A stretch of DNA of 5,261 nt. Source: Candidatus Competibacteraceae bacterium (GTDB lineage Bacteria; Pseudomonadota; Gammaproteobacteria; Competibacterales; Competibacteraceae). The stretch covers positions 1 through 5,261 of the forward strand of contig JAGRHM010000248.1 in the NCBI GenBank assembly GCA_020445005.1. Reading direction: 5' to 3'. Below, one piece after another: positions 1-5,261 of this stretch. The first letter of the stretch is position 1, and each line of letters begins with the position of its first letter. The notes under the pieces are model-generated. The model saw only the letters and a program-made list of their open reading frames with translations, was not told the origin of the DNA and ran no database searches. Both the position numbers and the translations under genes were made by a program.

Positions 1-144
1 GAGCTGGATGCCTTACTGGTGCAAGCCAGTGATTTGATGACTGTTCTACAAAGGTTAGCGGAGATGCTCGAACAAAATCCGCGTGCCTTGTTATTAGGAC
101 AACCGCAAGGTCGGCCAGGGCCGGGGGAAGCAAGCTCCAAGTGA
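1..144 (+). CDS. MCE/MlaD-family lipid-transport protein, C-terminal end only
   Basis: This is the last 47 codons of a gene entering from the left edge, read in frame 1 and ending at TGA 142-144. The peptide is an amphipathic helix with regular leucines, followed by NPRALLLG and a short Gly/Pro-rich polar tail. A helix closing with an 'N-P-x-x-L-L-x-G' motif is typical of the C-terminus of MlaD/PqiB-type MCE proteins, which sit in the inner membrane and form periplasmic rings or tubes that carry phospholipids. The MCE domain itself (PF02470) is outside the window, so the call rests on this tail and on the next gene, an ABC-transport auxiliary lipoprotein that commonly follows an MCE gene in proteobacteria. 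A permease and an ATPase gene would be expected further left. The tail is short and low in information, so family membership is likely but not proven. Confidence 0.6.
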   Translation, partial: ELDALLVQASDLMTVLQRLAEMLEQNPRALLLGQPQGRPGPGEASSK

Positions 145-306
145 AGCGCGGACCCCAGGCTTCAGGTAAGAGCTGTTTTTGCAATGCCAAATGCCGATAC
201 GTAAGAGTCTGCTTGCAGCCAATAACCCACTGAACCGCTGGCAAGCCAGTTCCTGCAAGAACTCAATTTCTATCGAAAAGCGATATACATCTGAAGTTCA
301 TTGAGT

Positions 307-310
307 GGAG
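307..310 (+). promoter_or_regulatory. Ribosome binding site that fixes the GTG start of the lipoprotein
   Basis: GGAG at 307-310 lies 8 bases before GTG 319-321. The alternative TTG at 301 has no purine-rich element at a usable distance, and it would put a charged stretch in front of the signal peptide. This supports GTG 319 as the start. Confidence 0.6.
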
Positions 311-318
311 ACAAAGTA

Positions 319-924
319 GTGAATCCATGGAAAGCGTTATGGCTGTTTGTGTTAACGATATTGGTTGGCTGTACGCTGCCACAGGATAATTCACCACCGC
401 CGCAGGCTTATTTACTCGGCGGGGGAGAAATTTTTACGCCGACCCCGGCGCGTCGATCCAGCAACAAGATTCTGTTAGTAACGGTCTCCAGGGATGCGCC
501 AGGCTTCGATTCACAACGCATGGCTTATACGCGGGAGCCGCCCAAACTCGATTATTATAACGACAGTATCTGGAGCGATGCGCCGGCGAAGATGCTGTTA
601 CCGCTCCTGGTTCGGGCCTTCGAGGCCACGAGTGCGTTCAAGGCCGTGGTGTCGCCGCCATCGCCAGTGCTGGCCGATTTGCGGGTAGATATGGATTTAA
701 TCGCTTTACAACAAGAATTTATGATGCTGCCCAGTCGAGTGCGCCTGACAGTGCGCATCAAGGTGATGGATATGAAGAGCGGGCATGTGCTGGGTACGCA
801 GATCTTCGAAGTGGTGGAGCCAGCGCCCAGCGAGAATGCGCACGGTGGAGCGCAAGCCGCCGACGCGGCAACGCGGAAATTGCTTGGCGAAGTCACGGCG
901 TTTGTGTTGAGTTATCTGGAGTGA
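319..924 (+). CDS. PqiC-like ABC-type transport auxiliary lipoprotein
   Basis: This is a predicted outer-membrane lipoprotein of the ABC_trans_aux family (PF03886), the lipoprotein partner of MCE lipid-transport systems such as PqiABC. From GTG 319 the product is 201 residues. It has Lys5, a hydrophobic core at residues 6-17 and a lipobox LVGC with Cys18 as the lipidated residue. After a Pro-rich linker comes the YLL strand that opens the family domain (31-33). The most typical family segments follow: DSQRMAY at 64-70 and YYNDSIW at 79-85, then an Ala/Met/Leu-rich helix. The C-terminal half has beta strands (LRVDMDLIAL, VRLTVRIKVMD) and a final helix. The length is normal for the family. It follows the MCE fragment on the same strand but after an unusually long 174-base gap. 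A TATACA box at 284-289 could be a -10 element, but no good -35 accompanies it. An in-frame TTG at 301 would add six residues. The family call is secure; the transported substrate cannot be read from the sequence. Confidence 0.85.
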   Translation: MNPWKALWLFVLTILVGCTLPQDNSPPPQAYLLGGGEIFTPTPARRSSNKILLVTVSRDAPGFDSQRMAYTREPPKLDYYNDSIWSDAPAKMLLPLLVRAFEATSAFKAVVSPPSPVLADLRVDMDLIALQQEFMMLPSRVRLTVRIKVMDMKSGHVLGTQIFEVVEPAPSENAHGGAQAADAATRKLLGEVTAFVLSYLE

Positions 925-1081
925 CGGGAAGAATCCGACTGAATGATGCTAACGTTGGCTATATTCATAACGTCTTGCGCAGAGGCTGGGACTGATAGCC
1001 GAGACAATCGTTTTTTCCATGGGTAAATCCTACTAATCTTCTTACAATTATAGAATCCGGCCCGGAAAGCCTGGAGGGTCC

Positions 1082-2194
1082 ATGCCAGTCCGACATATCC
1101 TTGTGGTAGATGATTCCAAGTCCGCACGATTGATGCTGCGCAAAATGTTGCAAGGCTTTGGCATGACCGTGGATACTGCTGACTCCGCTGAGGAAGCCTT
1201 GAATTACCTACGCGACCGAAAACCCGACGCCATTTTCATGGATCACACCATGCCCGGCATGGATGGTTTAACTGCGGTGCGACAAATCAAGGTTAATCCA
1301 GCCATTGCCAGCATCCCTGTAGCGATGTACACCTCACGGGATGAACCCGCCTATCTCCAGGAGGCTCGATTAGCAGGCGCCATTGACGTACTGACCAAAC
1401 CGGCTATGCCGGAAATGGTCAGTGTGCTTCTTGAGAGGATGCATCAAGCGCTGGACGCTGCGCAAGCCCCGATTATCGCGCCTGCTGCCGAAGATCGTGA
1501 GACGACTGTATCGGTAGAGTGGGTTGAAAAAACTGTTGTCGATAAGGCGGAATCGGTCATTTATGACGCGATCGAGTCCCAAGTATTGCCGCTGCTCAAT
1601 GATGTCATCGCTAAGTTGCGACAGGAAATGGATGCTGGCCAGGCGAAAACTTGTGGTCAAATAGCCGAGCGGATTTGTCTGGAACAGTTTGCCGCATGGC
1701 AACCGCCCCACCACGAGTCTGCCAGCGCGCAACTGACAGAAGATGCGATTAGGGATCATCTCTCTCCCTGGTTAGACCAACGGCTGGAGGCGTTCCAAAA
1801 TCAGGAACAGGCCAGATTTGAAGACCTCGCGCAAAATATAGCGGAGCAGGTTTGTAAGCGCCAATTGCACGAACTTTCCGAACGACTGGTCCGCCAATTA
1901 AGCGCTCGTTTTGCCGAAGCTGTCCGTAAGGCTGCCTCGACGGCTCGCGATGCAGCAGTTGAGGCGGCGCGGGAGGTCGCAGTTGAAGCGACCCAGGCTG
2001 CCTCTTTATCAACGTCGGGAGAGGCGCCGGTTGTTGCTTCCGCAGCAGAAAACATGGCTGCGACAACCGAACACGCAGCCCGCCAGTTTTGGGCTGACGC
2101 ACAACGCGATCTGGGACGACGCATTTATTGGGCGGCGGGTTGGGCGGCAGCGGTCGGCGTTGGAGCAGCACTCGTGGTGTATGGACTGCGTTAG
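1082..2194 (+). CDS. Receiver-domain protein with helical tail and C-terminal membrane anchor
   Basis: The product is 370 residues. Residues 4-125 form a CheY-like receiver domain (PF00072) with every canonical residue: acidic pair Asp10-Asp11, phosphoacceptor Asp54 in the MDHTMPGMDG motif, Thr84 and Lys106-Pro107. It should therefore accept a phosphoryl group from a histidine kinase. No DNA-binding, GGDEF, EAL or other known output domain follows. Residues 150-340 are predicted helical, first with amphipathic segments and then very Ala-rich (about 280-315). Residues 348-368 form a hydrophobic, Trp/Ala/Gly-rich membrane segment preceded by Arg346-Arg347 and followed only by Arg370, so the protein looks tail-anchored with the receiver in the cytoplasm. 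GGAGGG at 1073-1078 is a strong, rather close ribosome binding site for ATG 1082. The 157-base leader has AT-rich boxes (TATATT 960-965, TATAGA 1049-1054) but no convincing -35 partner. No cognate kinase is in view. The receiver call is certain; the role of the tail is unknown. Confidence 0.9.
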   Translation: MPVRHILVVDDSKSARLMLRKMLQGFGMTVDTADSAEEALNYLRDRKPDAIFMDHTMPGMDGLTAVRQIKVNPAIASIPVAMYTSRDEPAYLQEARLAGAIDVLTKPAMPEMVSVLLERMHQALDAAQAPIIAPAAEDRETTVSVEWVEKTVVDKAESVIYDAIESQVLPLLNDVIAKLRQEMDAGQAKTCGQIAERICLEQFAAWQPPHHESASAQLTEDAIRDHLSPWLDQRLEAFQNQEQARFEDLAQNIAEQVCKRQLHELSERLVRQLSARFAEAVRKAASTARDAAVEAAREVAVEATQAASLSTSGEAPVVASAAENMAATTEHAARQFWADAQRDLGRRIYWAAGWAAAVGVGAALVVYGLR

Positions 2195-2208
2195 AAAAGC
2201 CGATCGAG

Positions 2209-2225
2209 CATTCAGCGGCTGAATG
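2209..2225. repeat. Perfect 7-bp inverted repeat between receiver and coiled-coil genes
   Basis: CATTCAG (2209-2215) and CTGAATG (2219-2225) flank the three-base loop CGG, starting 15 bases after the stop codon of the receiver gene. No T-run follows on the plus strand, so this is not a classical intrinsic terminator. It could be an mRNA-stabilising or processing hairpin within a two-gene transcript, or a small operator. It sits well upstream of the next start at 2267 and does not cover the ribosome binding site. Confidence 0.5.
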
Positions 2226-2266
2226 AAGTGGATGGGAATTGATAAATCACAAGCGGAATTAGAATT

Positions 2267-3265
2267 ATGGCGGACATCATCTATTTAACTATTGGAATGA
2301 TAGCAGGGCTGGTGGTGGGCGGCGTGGTGATTTATCTCATGCCCTATCAGAGCCTGCGCAGCGTTTTGACCCAGACCCAGGCTGAACTGGCCGAAGCCCA
2401 GGCGAGTAGCGCCGCGTTGCAAGCAAGCTTGCAGGAAGAACAATCCAAGTCCTACCAGGGACGCCAGACTCTGCTGGGGCGGCAAAAACGGCTGGAACGC
2501 GATCTAGCTGAGGCCAGCGAGCGTTATGCCGGGTTGGAGCGGCAATATGCTGAATTCAAGGAACAGGGTAGGCAACAGTTACAGGCGCAGCAGCAAGAAG
2601 TTGAAAAACTGCGCGAGGCCATGGCCCAACTGGAGCGGGATCGGTCGGCGGTGCAGGATCGTTTTGCCCAAAAAGGCGCTGAATGGGATGAAGAGCGACA
2701 AAGTTTGCTATTACTGAATGGTCAGCTTGAGGATCAGATACAGGGTTTGCGTCGGGATAAGACGCAGGTGAGCGCACAACTGGAACAGCAACAGGAAATT
2801 TGGGAGCGCGAACGGTTGTCCTTGCAGATTCAGATGAATACATTGGAGGATAATCTGGCGTTGCAAAGAGCGCGCGCCGCTCAGAATCTGCCTCCGGCAG
2901 AGGTTGATCGTTTGGATCAATTGCAGAAGGAATTGGCGGACCTCAAGCGGCAGCAGACTGACTGGGAGGAAGAACGCCAGGATTTTCAGGAACAGCTTGA
3001 ACGATTGCAAGCCGAGCGGCGATCACTGCGGACTCAGATCATGGAAGCTAGCAGGGTACAGGCGGACGCTGGCTCAGCCGCGGCTGAGCCGGAGGTGGCG
3101 AATTTGCGCAGGCAGTTGGTGGAAATGCAGCAGGAGCATGAAAACCTCAAGAAAAAGCTGGTGGCGCGTGACCGTCAGTCTGAGGAGGAACGCGCCGCGC
3201 TGGAGTCGGAAATCGAGCAATTAATGGAGCGGTTGCTGCGGGTACAGCGCGAGCGAACGGGCTGA
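2267..3265 (+). CDS. N-terminally membrane-anchored coiled-coil protein, unknown function
   Basis: The product is 332 residues and I do not recognise its family. Residues 4-25 form one Gly/Val/Ile-rich transmembrane helix with no cleavage site. From residue 31 to 328 nearly everything is Gln/Glu/Arg/Leu-rich heptad-type sequence, a long coiled coil broken around 204-212 (Asn-Leu-Pro-Pro) and 263-276 (Ala/Gly-rich with Pro). Three internal segments begin with a Trp followed by acidic/Arg residues: WDEERQSL at 140, WERERLSL at 179 and WEEERQDF at 233. A fourth, Trp-less version (SEEERAAL) begins at 305. This suggests a degenerate internal repeat. A modest GGAA at 2255-2258 lies 8 bases before ATG 2267. 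The gene ends with in-frame tandem stops TGA-TAG (3263-3268). It lies 72 bases downstream of the receiver gene and is probably co-transcribed with it. A cytoplasmic scaffold or spacer at the inner membrane is the simplest reading. Coiled-coil composition makes sequence matches unreliable. Confidence 0.8.
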   Translation: MADIIYLTIGMIAGLVVGGVVIYLMPYQSLRSVLTQTQAELAEAQASSAALQASLQEEQSKSYQGRQTLLGRQKRLERDLAEASERYAGLERQYAEFKEQGRQQLQAQQQEVEKLREAMAQLERDRSAVQDRFAQKGAEWDEERQSLLLLNGQLEDQIQGLRRDKTQVSAQLEQQQEIWERERLSLQIQMNTLEDNLALQRARAAQNLPPAEVDRLDQLQKELADLKRQQTDWEEERQDFQEQLERLQAERRSLRTQIMEASRVQADAGSAAAEPEVANLRRQLVEMQQEHENLKKKLVARDRQSEEERAALESEIEQLMERLLRVQRERTG

Positions 3266-3286
3266 TAGCGCAACACCTCTTGAGGG

Positions 3287-3832
3287 TTATTGTGATGCTT
3301 TCTGGTGTCGCATCATTTTCTCGGAGTAAATTTCCGCCTGTCTTTCGAGCTTTCTTTTCATTTCTAGGGCTTCAAGGGACAGATTGCTTTCGTCAGTCTG
3401 ATCTAGCGGAGTTTCGACGCTATCGCTGCCGACTAGATCCGTCGTGGCGGACTTTACGCTCGTTCCTCCAACGAGACAATGCACATAGACAGTAATTCCG
3501 GGACCATACAGTTTCCCGACATAAGTGAGGGGATCGGCAAGGCACAGGCCAATGTAAGCTTTACCGTCGCCTGCTGGCGCGCAGGCTGTGAGGAGGCCAG
3601 CATTAGTACTATCAAGATTGGAGTTCGGCCCAAGGCAAACGCAGCCTCCGCCGGTAGCGACTTCTTTACCTTGGCAGGCGGCGGTAGCTACTTTCGAAAG
3701 ATTACTGTACTCGGAGTTATAGTCGGAGTAAACGCCGCGCGTGCGCACTTGAAGTTTTTTTGCCGCCTCCGAGAAATTGGGCGCTAAAAATGCGATAACC
3801 ACTACGCTAATGAGTGCATGATGGATTTTCAT
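3287..3832 (-). CDS. Small secreted six-cysteine protein, unknown function
   Basis: The product is 181 residues, reading from ATG 3832-3830 to TAA 3289-3287. A Sec signal peptide is clear: Lys2, a hydrophobic core at about 6-17, and a likely cleavage after Ser-Glu-Ala at residue 23. The mature part has six cysteines (53, 64, 66, 84, 97, 119), enough for three disulfides in the periplasm or outside the cell. The spacing, a Cys-x-x-Gly segment, then a TGGGC motif ending at Cys64 and a late V-x-V-x-x-C strand at 119, resembles a motif seen in many uncharacterised exported bacterial proteins. This resemblance is from memory and not a family assignment. Residues 148-178 are charged and helical, possibly a short coiled coil. 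The base composition is less G+C-rich than that of the srfB gene beside it. It is a single gene, convergent with the coiled-coil gene (21 bases between them) and divergent from srfB. Its strong ribosome binding site and signal peptide make it a real gene; the function is unknown. Confidence 0.8.
   Translation of the reverse strand: MKIHHALISVVVIAFLAPNFSEAAKKLQVRTRGVYSDYNSEYSNLSKVATAACQGKEVATGGGCVCLGPNSNLDSTNAGLLTACAPAGDGKAYIGLCLADPLTYVGKLYGPGITVYVHCLVGGTSVKSATTDLVGSDSVETPLDQTDESNLSLEALEMKRKLERQAEIYSEKMMRHQKASQ
3293..3319 (+). terminator. Possible intrinsic terminator after the coiled-coil gene
   Basis: TGATGC (3293-3298) pairs with GCATCA (3310-3315) across an 11-base loop and is followed by TTTTC. 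It starts 28 bases after the TGA stop of the coiled-coil gene, where a terminator is expected in a convergent arrangement, and it lies inside the last codons of the minus-strand gene. The stem is short and only half G/C, and the T-run is four bases, so strength is doubtful. Confidence 0.35.
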
Positions 3833-3838
3833 GAAATA

Positions 3839-3846
3839 CCCTCCTT
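3839..3846 (-). promoter_or_regulatory. Strong ribosome binding site of the secreted-protein gene
   Basis: On the minus strand AAGGAGGG lies 6 bases before ATG 3832-3830. It is the best Shine-Dalgarno match in the window. It fixes the start and, together with the signal peptide at that start, argues that the minus-strand frame is the real one. Confidence 0.8.
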
Positions 3847-3874
3847 AATACAGCTTTGCCAATAAGGAAACCAG

Positions 3875-3902
3875 AGGTTACACCTTGTATGATTAATGTC
3901 AA
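3875..3902 (-). promoter_or_regulatory. Candidate sigma-70 promoter of the secreted-protein gene
   Basis: On the minus strand a perfect -35 box TTGACA (3902-3897) is followed after 16 bases by TAACCT (3880-3875), which keeps the conserved T, A and final T of a -10 box. Transcription would begin near 3868, giving a leader of about 35 bases that includes the ribosome binding site. The weak -10 box could mean that an activator is needed. The same 101-base gap must also hold the srfB promoter, so the two genes may share control. Confidence 0.45.
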
Positions 3903-3933
3903 TAGTATATGTAAGAACCTGGAAAATTGAGAC

Positions 3934-5261
3934 ATGTTGGCAAAACTCAGGCGACTGGGGCCGTTAATCAACCTGATTCCTAACACCGCTATCCAGTTTC
4001 TGGATTTCGGGTTTAATCTTAACGAGATTCGGTTATCCCGCGCATTCCTGGCGGAAACTGGCGCAGATGGGCACCCACTATTGACCCCGTTGTACGCCGA
4101 TGACGCCAGCGGCCAATTTACAACCCACGATGGAAAGACCGTCAAACCTGAGCAAGCCTATTCGCTGAACGCGGCCAAGGCGGCGATGATTCTCGACCGG
4201 ACCTGGTTGCCAATCCCCTTTCTGCGTATTCGCGAACGTCGTTCGGATGATGATCATTTGTTCGATAACGGACCGATTAACTGGGCGCGGGCGCGACTGG
4301 TCGAATTACCGGCGCCGGACGTCGAAGGTTACACCCATCGCGTCACCCTGGCGTTCGACACCCAATTGTTGCCGACCCGCGAAGGCCGGCCTTATCTCGC
4401 CCCCAGCGCGCTGGATATGCAATCCGGCGAGGAATTCGCCCTAAGCGACGCCGAGGAGGATACCAGCTGGTTTCTGGAGCAGGAATGGGTACGGGAGTGG
4501 GTGCATCAGCATTTCTACGCCTATGAACGCCGCCACCGCGCGCCGCGCCGGGTGGATGAAGCGGAACTCCGCGCCAGTCCCGACGGTCAGGCCGCCTGGT
4601 TGACCATACTGACATTGTTGAAAAAAGCGGTGAATCCGCCGCGCTTGCGGTTCACTTTTGTGGATGATGGACCGACGGCTCGACTCAATCGACCGGTGGA
4701 TGTCGATCTGGTGCTGGACATTGGCAATTCCCGCGCCTGCGGCATGTTGATGGAAACCAGCGGCGACGCGCCGGTGGACATGAACGACAGCTATCGGCTG
4801 GTGTTGCGTGATCTGACGCATCCAGAACGGGTTTATGACGAACCCTTTCCCAGCCGCGTGGAATTTGTGCGCAGCACGTTTGGCGATGAAAAGCTGTCCC
4901 GTCGCAGCGGCCGCAGCAGCGCCTTTTTGTGGCCGACCGTCACTCGGATCGGTTTTGAAGCCCAAGCCCTGTCCTATTTCAGTCACGGCGCGGAAGGCAG
5001 CACCGGCCTGTCCAGTCCCAAGCGCTATCTGTGGGATACCGATCCGCGTCATCATGCTTGGCGGTTTAACGCCGGACCGGCGGCAGGCGGCGGCGACAGC
5101 GGTCCAGTGACCACAGGGCCGTTTGTCGGTCATCTGCGCGAGGATGGTGAAGAACTGGAGCCGGGCGAGCCGCCGGCGGTGACTGCGCTGTTCTCGCGCG
5201 GCTCGCTGATGAGTTTTTTTGTCGCCGAGGTGCTGTTGCAAGCCTTTATTCAGGCCAATTC
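3934..5261 (+). CDS. srfB: SrfB-family protein, N-terminal part (runs off right edge)
   Basis: The frame is open from ATG 3934 to the window end: 442 complete codons plus two bases. A TGA lies two codons upstream (3928-3930), so no earlier start is possible. GGAA at 3921-3924, 9 bases before the ATG, is a weak ribosome binding site. The N-terminus, with LIPNTAIQFLDFGFNL at about 14-29, and the segment LSSPKRYLWDT at 359-369 match what I recall of the SrfB family (PF07520), named from an SsrB-regulated Salmonella gene and roughly 1000 residues long, so more than half is missing. VLDIGNSRACGMLME at 260-274 looks like the phosphate-1 loop of an actin/Hsp70-type (ASKHA) ATPase; its Asp262, Gly264 and Asn265 would be the nucleotide-contacting residues. 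There is no signal peptide or membrane segment, so a cytoplasmic protein is likely. In other genomes srfB is often followed by srfC-type genes. The 'virulence' label comes from Salmonella and should not be carried over. The codon use is strongly G/C-ending. The family call is good; the biochemical role is unsettled. Confidence 0.8.
   Translation, partial: MLAKLRRLGPLINLIPNTAIQFLDFGFNLNEIRLSRAFLAETGADGHPLLTPLYADDASGQFTTHDGKTVKPEQAYSLNAAKAAMILDRTWLPIPFLRIRERRSDDDHLFDNGPINWARARLVELPAPDVEGYTHRVTLAFDTQLLPTREGRPYLAPSALDMQSGEEFALSDAEEDTSWFLEQEWVREWVHQHFYAYERRHRAPRRVDEAELRASPDGQAAWLTILTLLKKAVNPPRLRFTFVDDGPTARLNRPVDVDLVLDIGNSRACGMLMETSGDAPVDMNDSYRLVLRDLTHPERVYDEPFPSRVEFVRSTFGDEKLSRRSGRSSAFLWPTVTRIGFEAQALSYFSHGAEGSTGLSSPKRYLWDTDPRHHAWRFNAGPAAGGGDSGPVTTGPFVGHLREDGEELEPGEPPAVTALFSRGSLMSFFVAEVLLQAFIQAN

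Noticed and set aside
156..180. Possible terminator after the MCE gene (CAGGCT / AGCTG then five T)
   Set aside because: The stem needs a bulged G and has only about five pairs, so it is too weak to annotate as a feature.
21..250. Ten-base direct repeat GCAAGCCAGT at 21-30 and 241-250
   Set aside because: One copy is inside coding sequence and there are no further copies or flanking signs of a mobile element, so chance is the simplest explanation.
191..304. 37-codon ORF in the gap before the lipoprotein gene
   Set aside because: There is no ribosome binding site before ATG 191, no hydrophobic or structured segment, and it merely ends near the lipoprotein start.
301..318. TTG at 301 as the lipoprotein start
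   Set aside because: It has no Shine-Dalgarno element, while GTG 319 has GGAG 8 bases upstream and gives a cleaner lipoprotein signal peptide.
555..896. Minus-strand open frame of 113 codons
   Set aside because: It lies wholly inside the lipoprotein gene, whose family motifs are clear, and has no ribosome binding site or domain of its own.
985..1016. T6 run at 1011-1016 as a terminator after the lipoprotein gene
   Set aside because: The nearest stem (GGCT / AGCC) is only four pairs and lies about ten bases before the T-run, so the geometry is wrong.
1749..2171. Minus-strand frames opposite the Ala-rich tail of the receiver gene
   Set aside because: They are antisense shadows of repeated GCN and GAN codons, with Pro/Arg-rich products that look non-biological.
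3479..3787. Plus-strand open frame of 102 codons within the secreted-protein gene
   Set aside because: The minus-strand frame has the signal peptide, strong ribosome binding site and promoter; this one has none and is its shadow.
3885..3913. Plus-strand promoter for srfB (TTGTAT, 17 bases, TATGTA)
   Set aside because: Each box matches only three of six consensus bases, and the start would fall on the ribosome binding site, so I did not list it.
4441..5241. Long minus-strand open frame (266 codons) opposite srfB
   Set aside because: Its product is rich in His/Arg/Gln/Ala with no domain, as expected for the antisense of a G+C-rich gene, and the plus-strand SrfB motifs run through the same stretch.

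Overview
The window looks like ordinary chromosomal DNA from a free-living or host-associated proteobacterium, most likely a gammaproteobacterium. This rests on a Gram-negative lipid-transport pair (MCE/MlaD-type protein plus auxiliary lipoprotein), a CheY-like receiver protein and an SrfB-family protein. The genus cannot be fixed from the sequence; an affiliation near the Competibacter/Chromatiales-type lineages is only a guess. No tRNA, rRNA, CRISPR array, insertion sequence or phage gene is visible.

Layout. (1) Positions 1-924 hold the end of an envelope lipid-transport locus: the last 47 residues of an MCE/MlaD-type protein, a 174-base gap, then a PqiC-like ABC-transport auxiliary lipoprotein that probably starts at a GTG at 319. 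(2) Positions 1082-3265 hold two same-strand genes. The first is a receiver-domain protein whose long helical tail ends in a C-terminal membrane anchor. The second is an N-terminally anchored coiled-coil protein. They are separated by 72 bases containing a perfect 7-bp hairpin. (3) Positions 3287-3832, on the minus strand, encode a small secreted six-cysteine protein of unknown function. It has a strong ribosome binding site and a plausible sigma-70 promoter, and it converges tail to tail with the coiled-coil gene. (4) From 3934 to the window end, diverging from the secreted-protein gene, lies the first 442 codons of an SrfB-family gene, visibly richer in G+C than the minus-strand gene.

How the genes may work together. 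The MCE protein and lipoprotein would act in moving phospholipid between the inner and outer membranes. The receiver protein and the coiled-coil protein have complementary topologies: one is anchored at its C-terminus, the other at its N-terminus, and both bulk domains are predicted cytoplasmic. They are the best candidates for an undescribed pair in which phosphorylation acts on a membrane-bound scaffold rather than on DNA. SrfB usually sits with srfA/srfC-type genes, which would lie beyond the right edge. Nothing shows directly that the four blocks are functionally linked.
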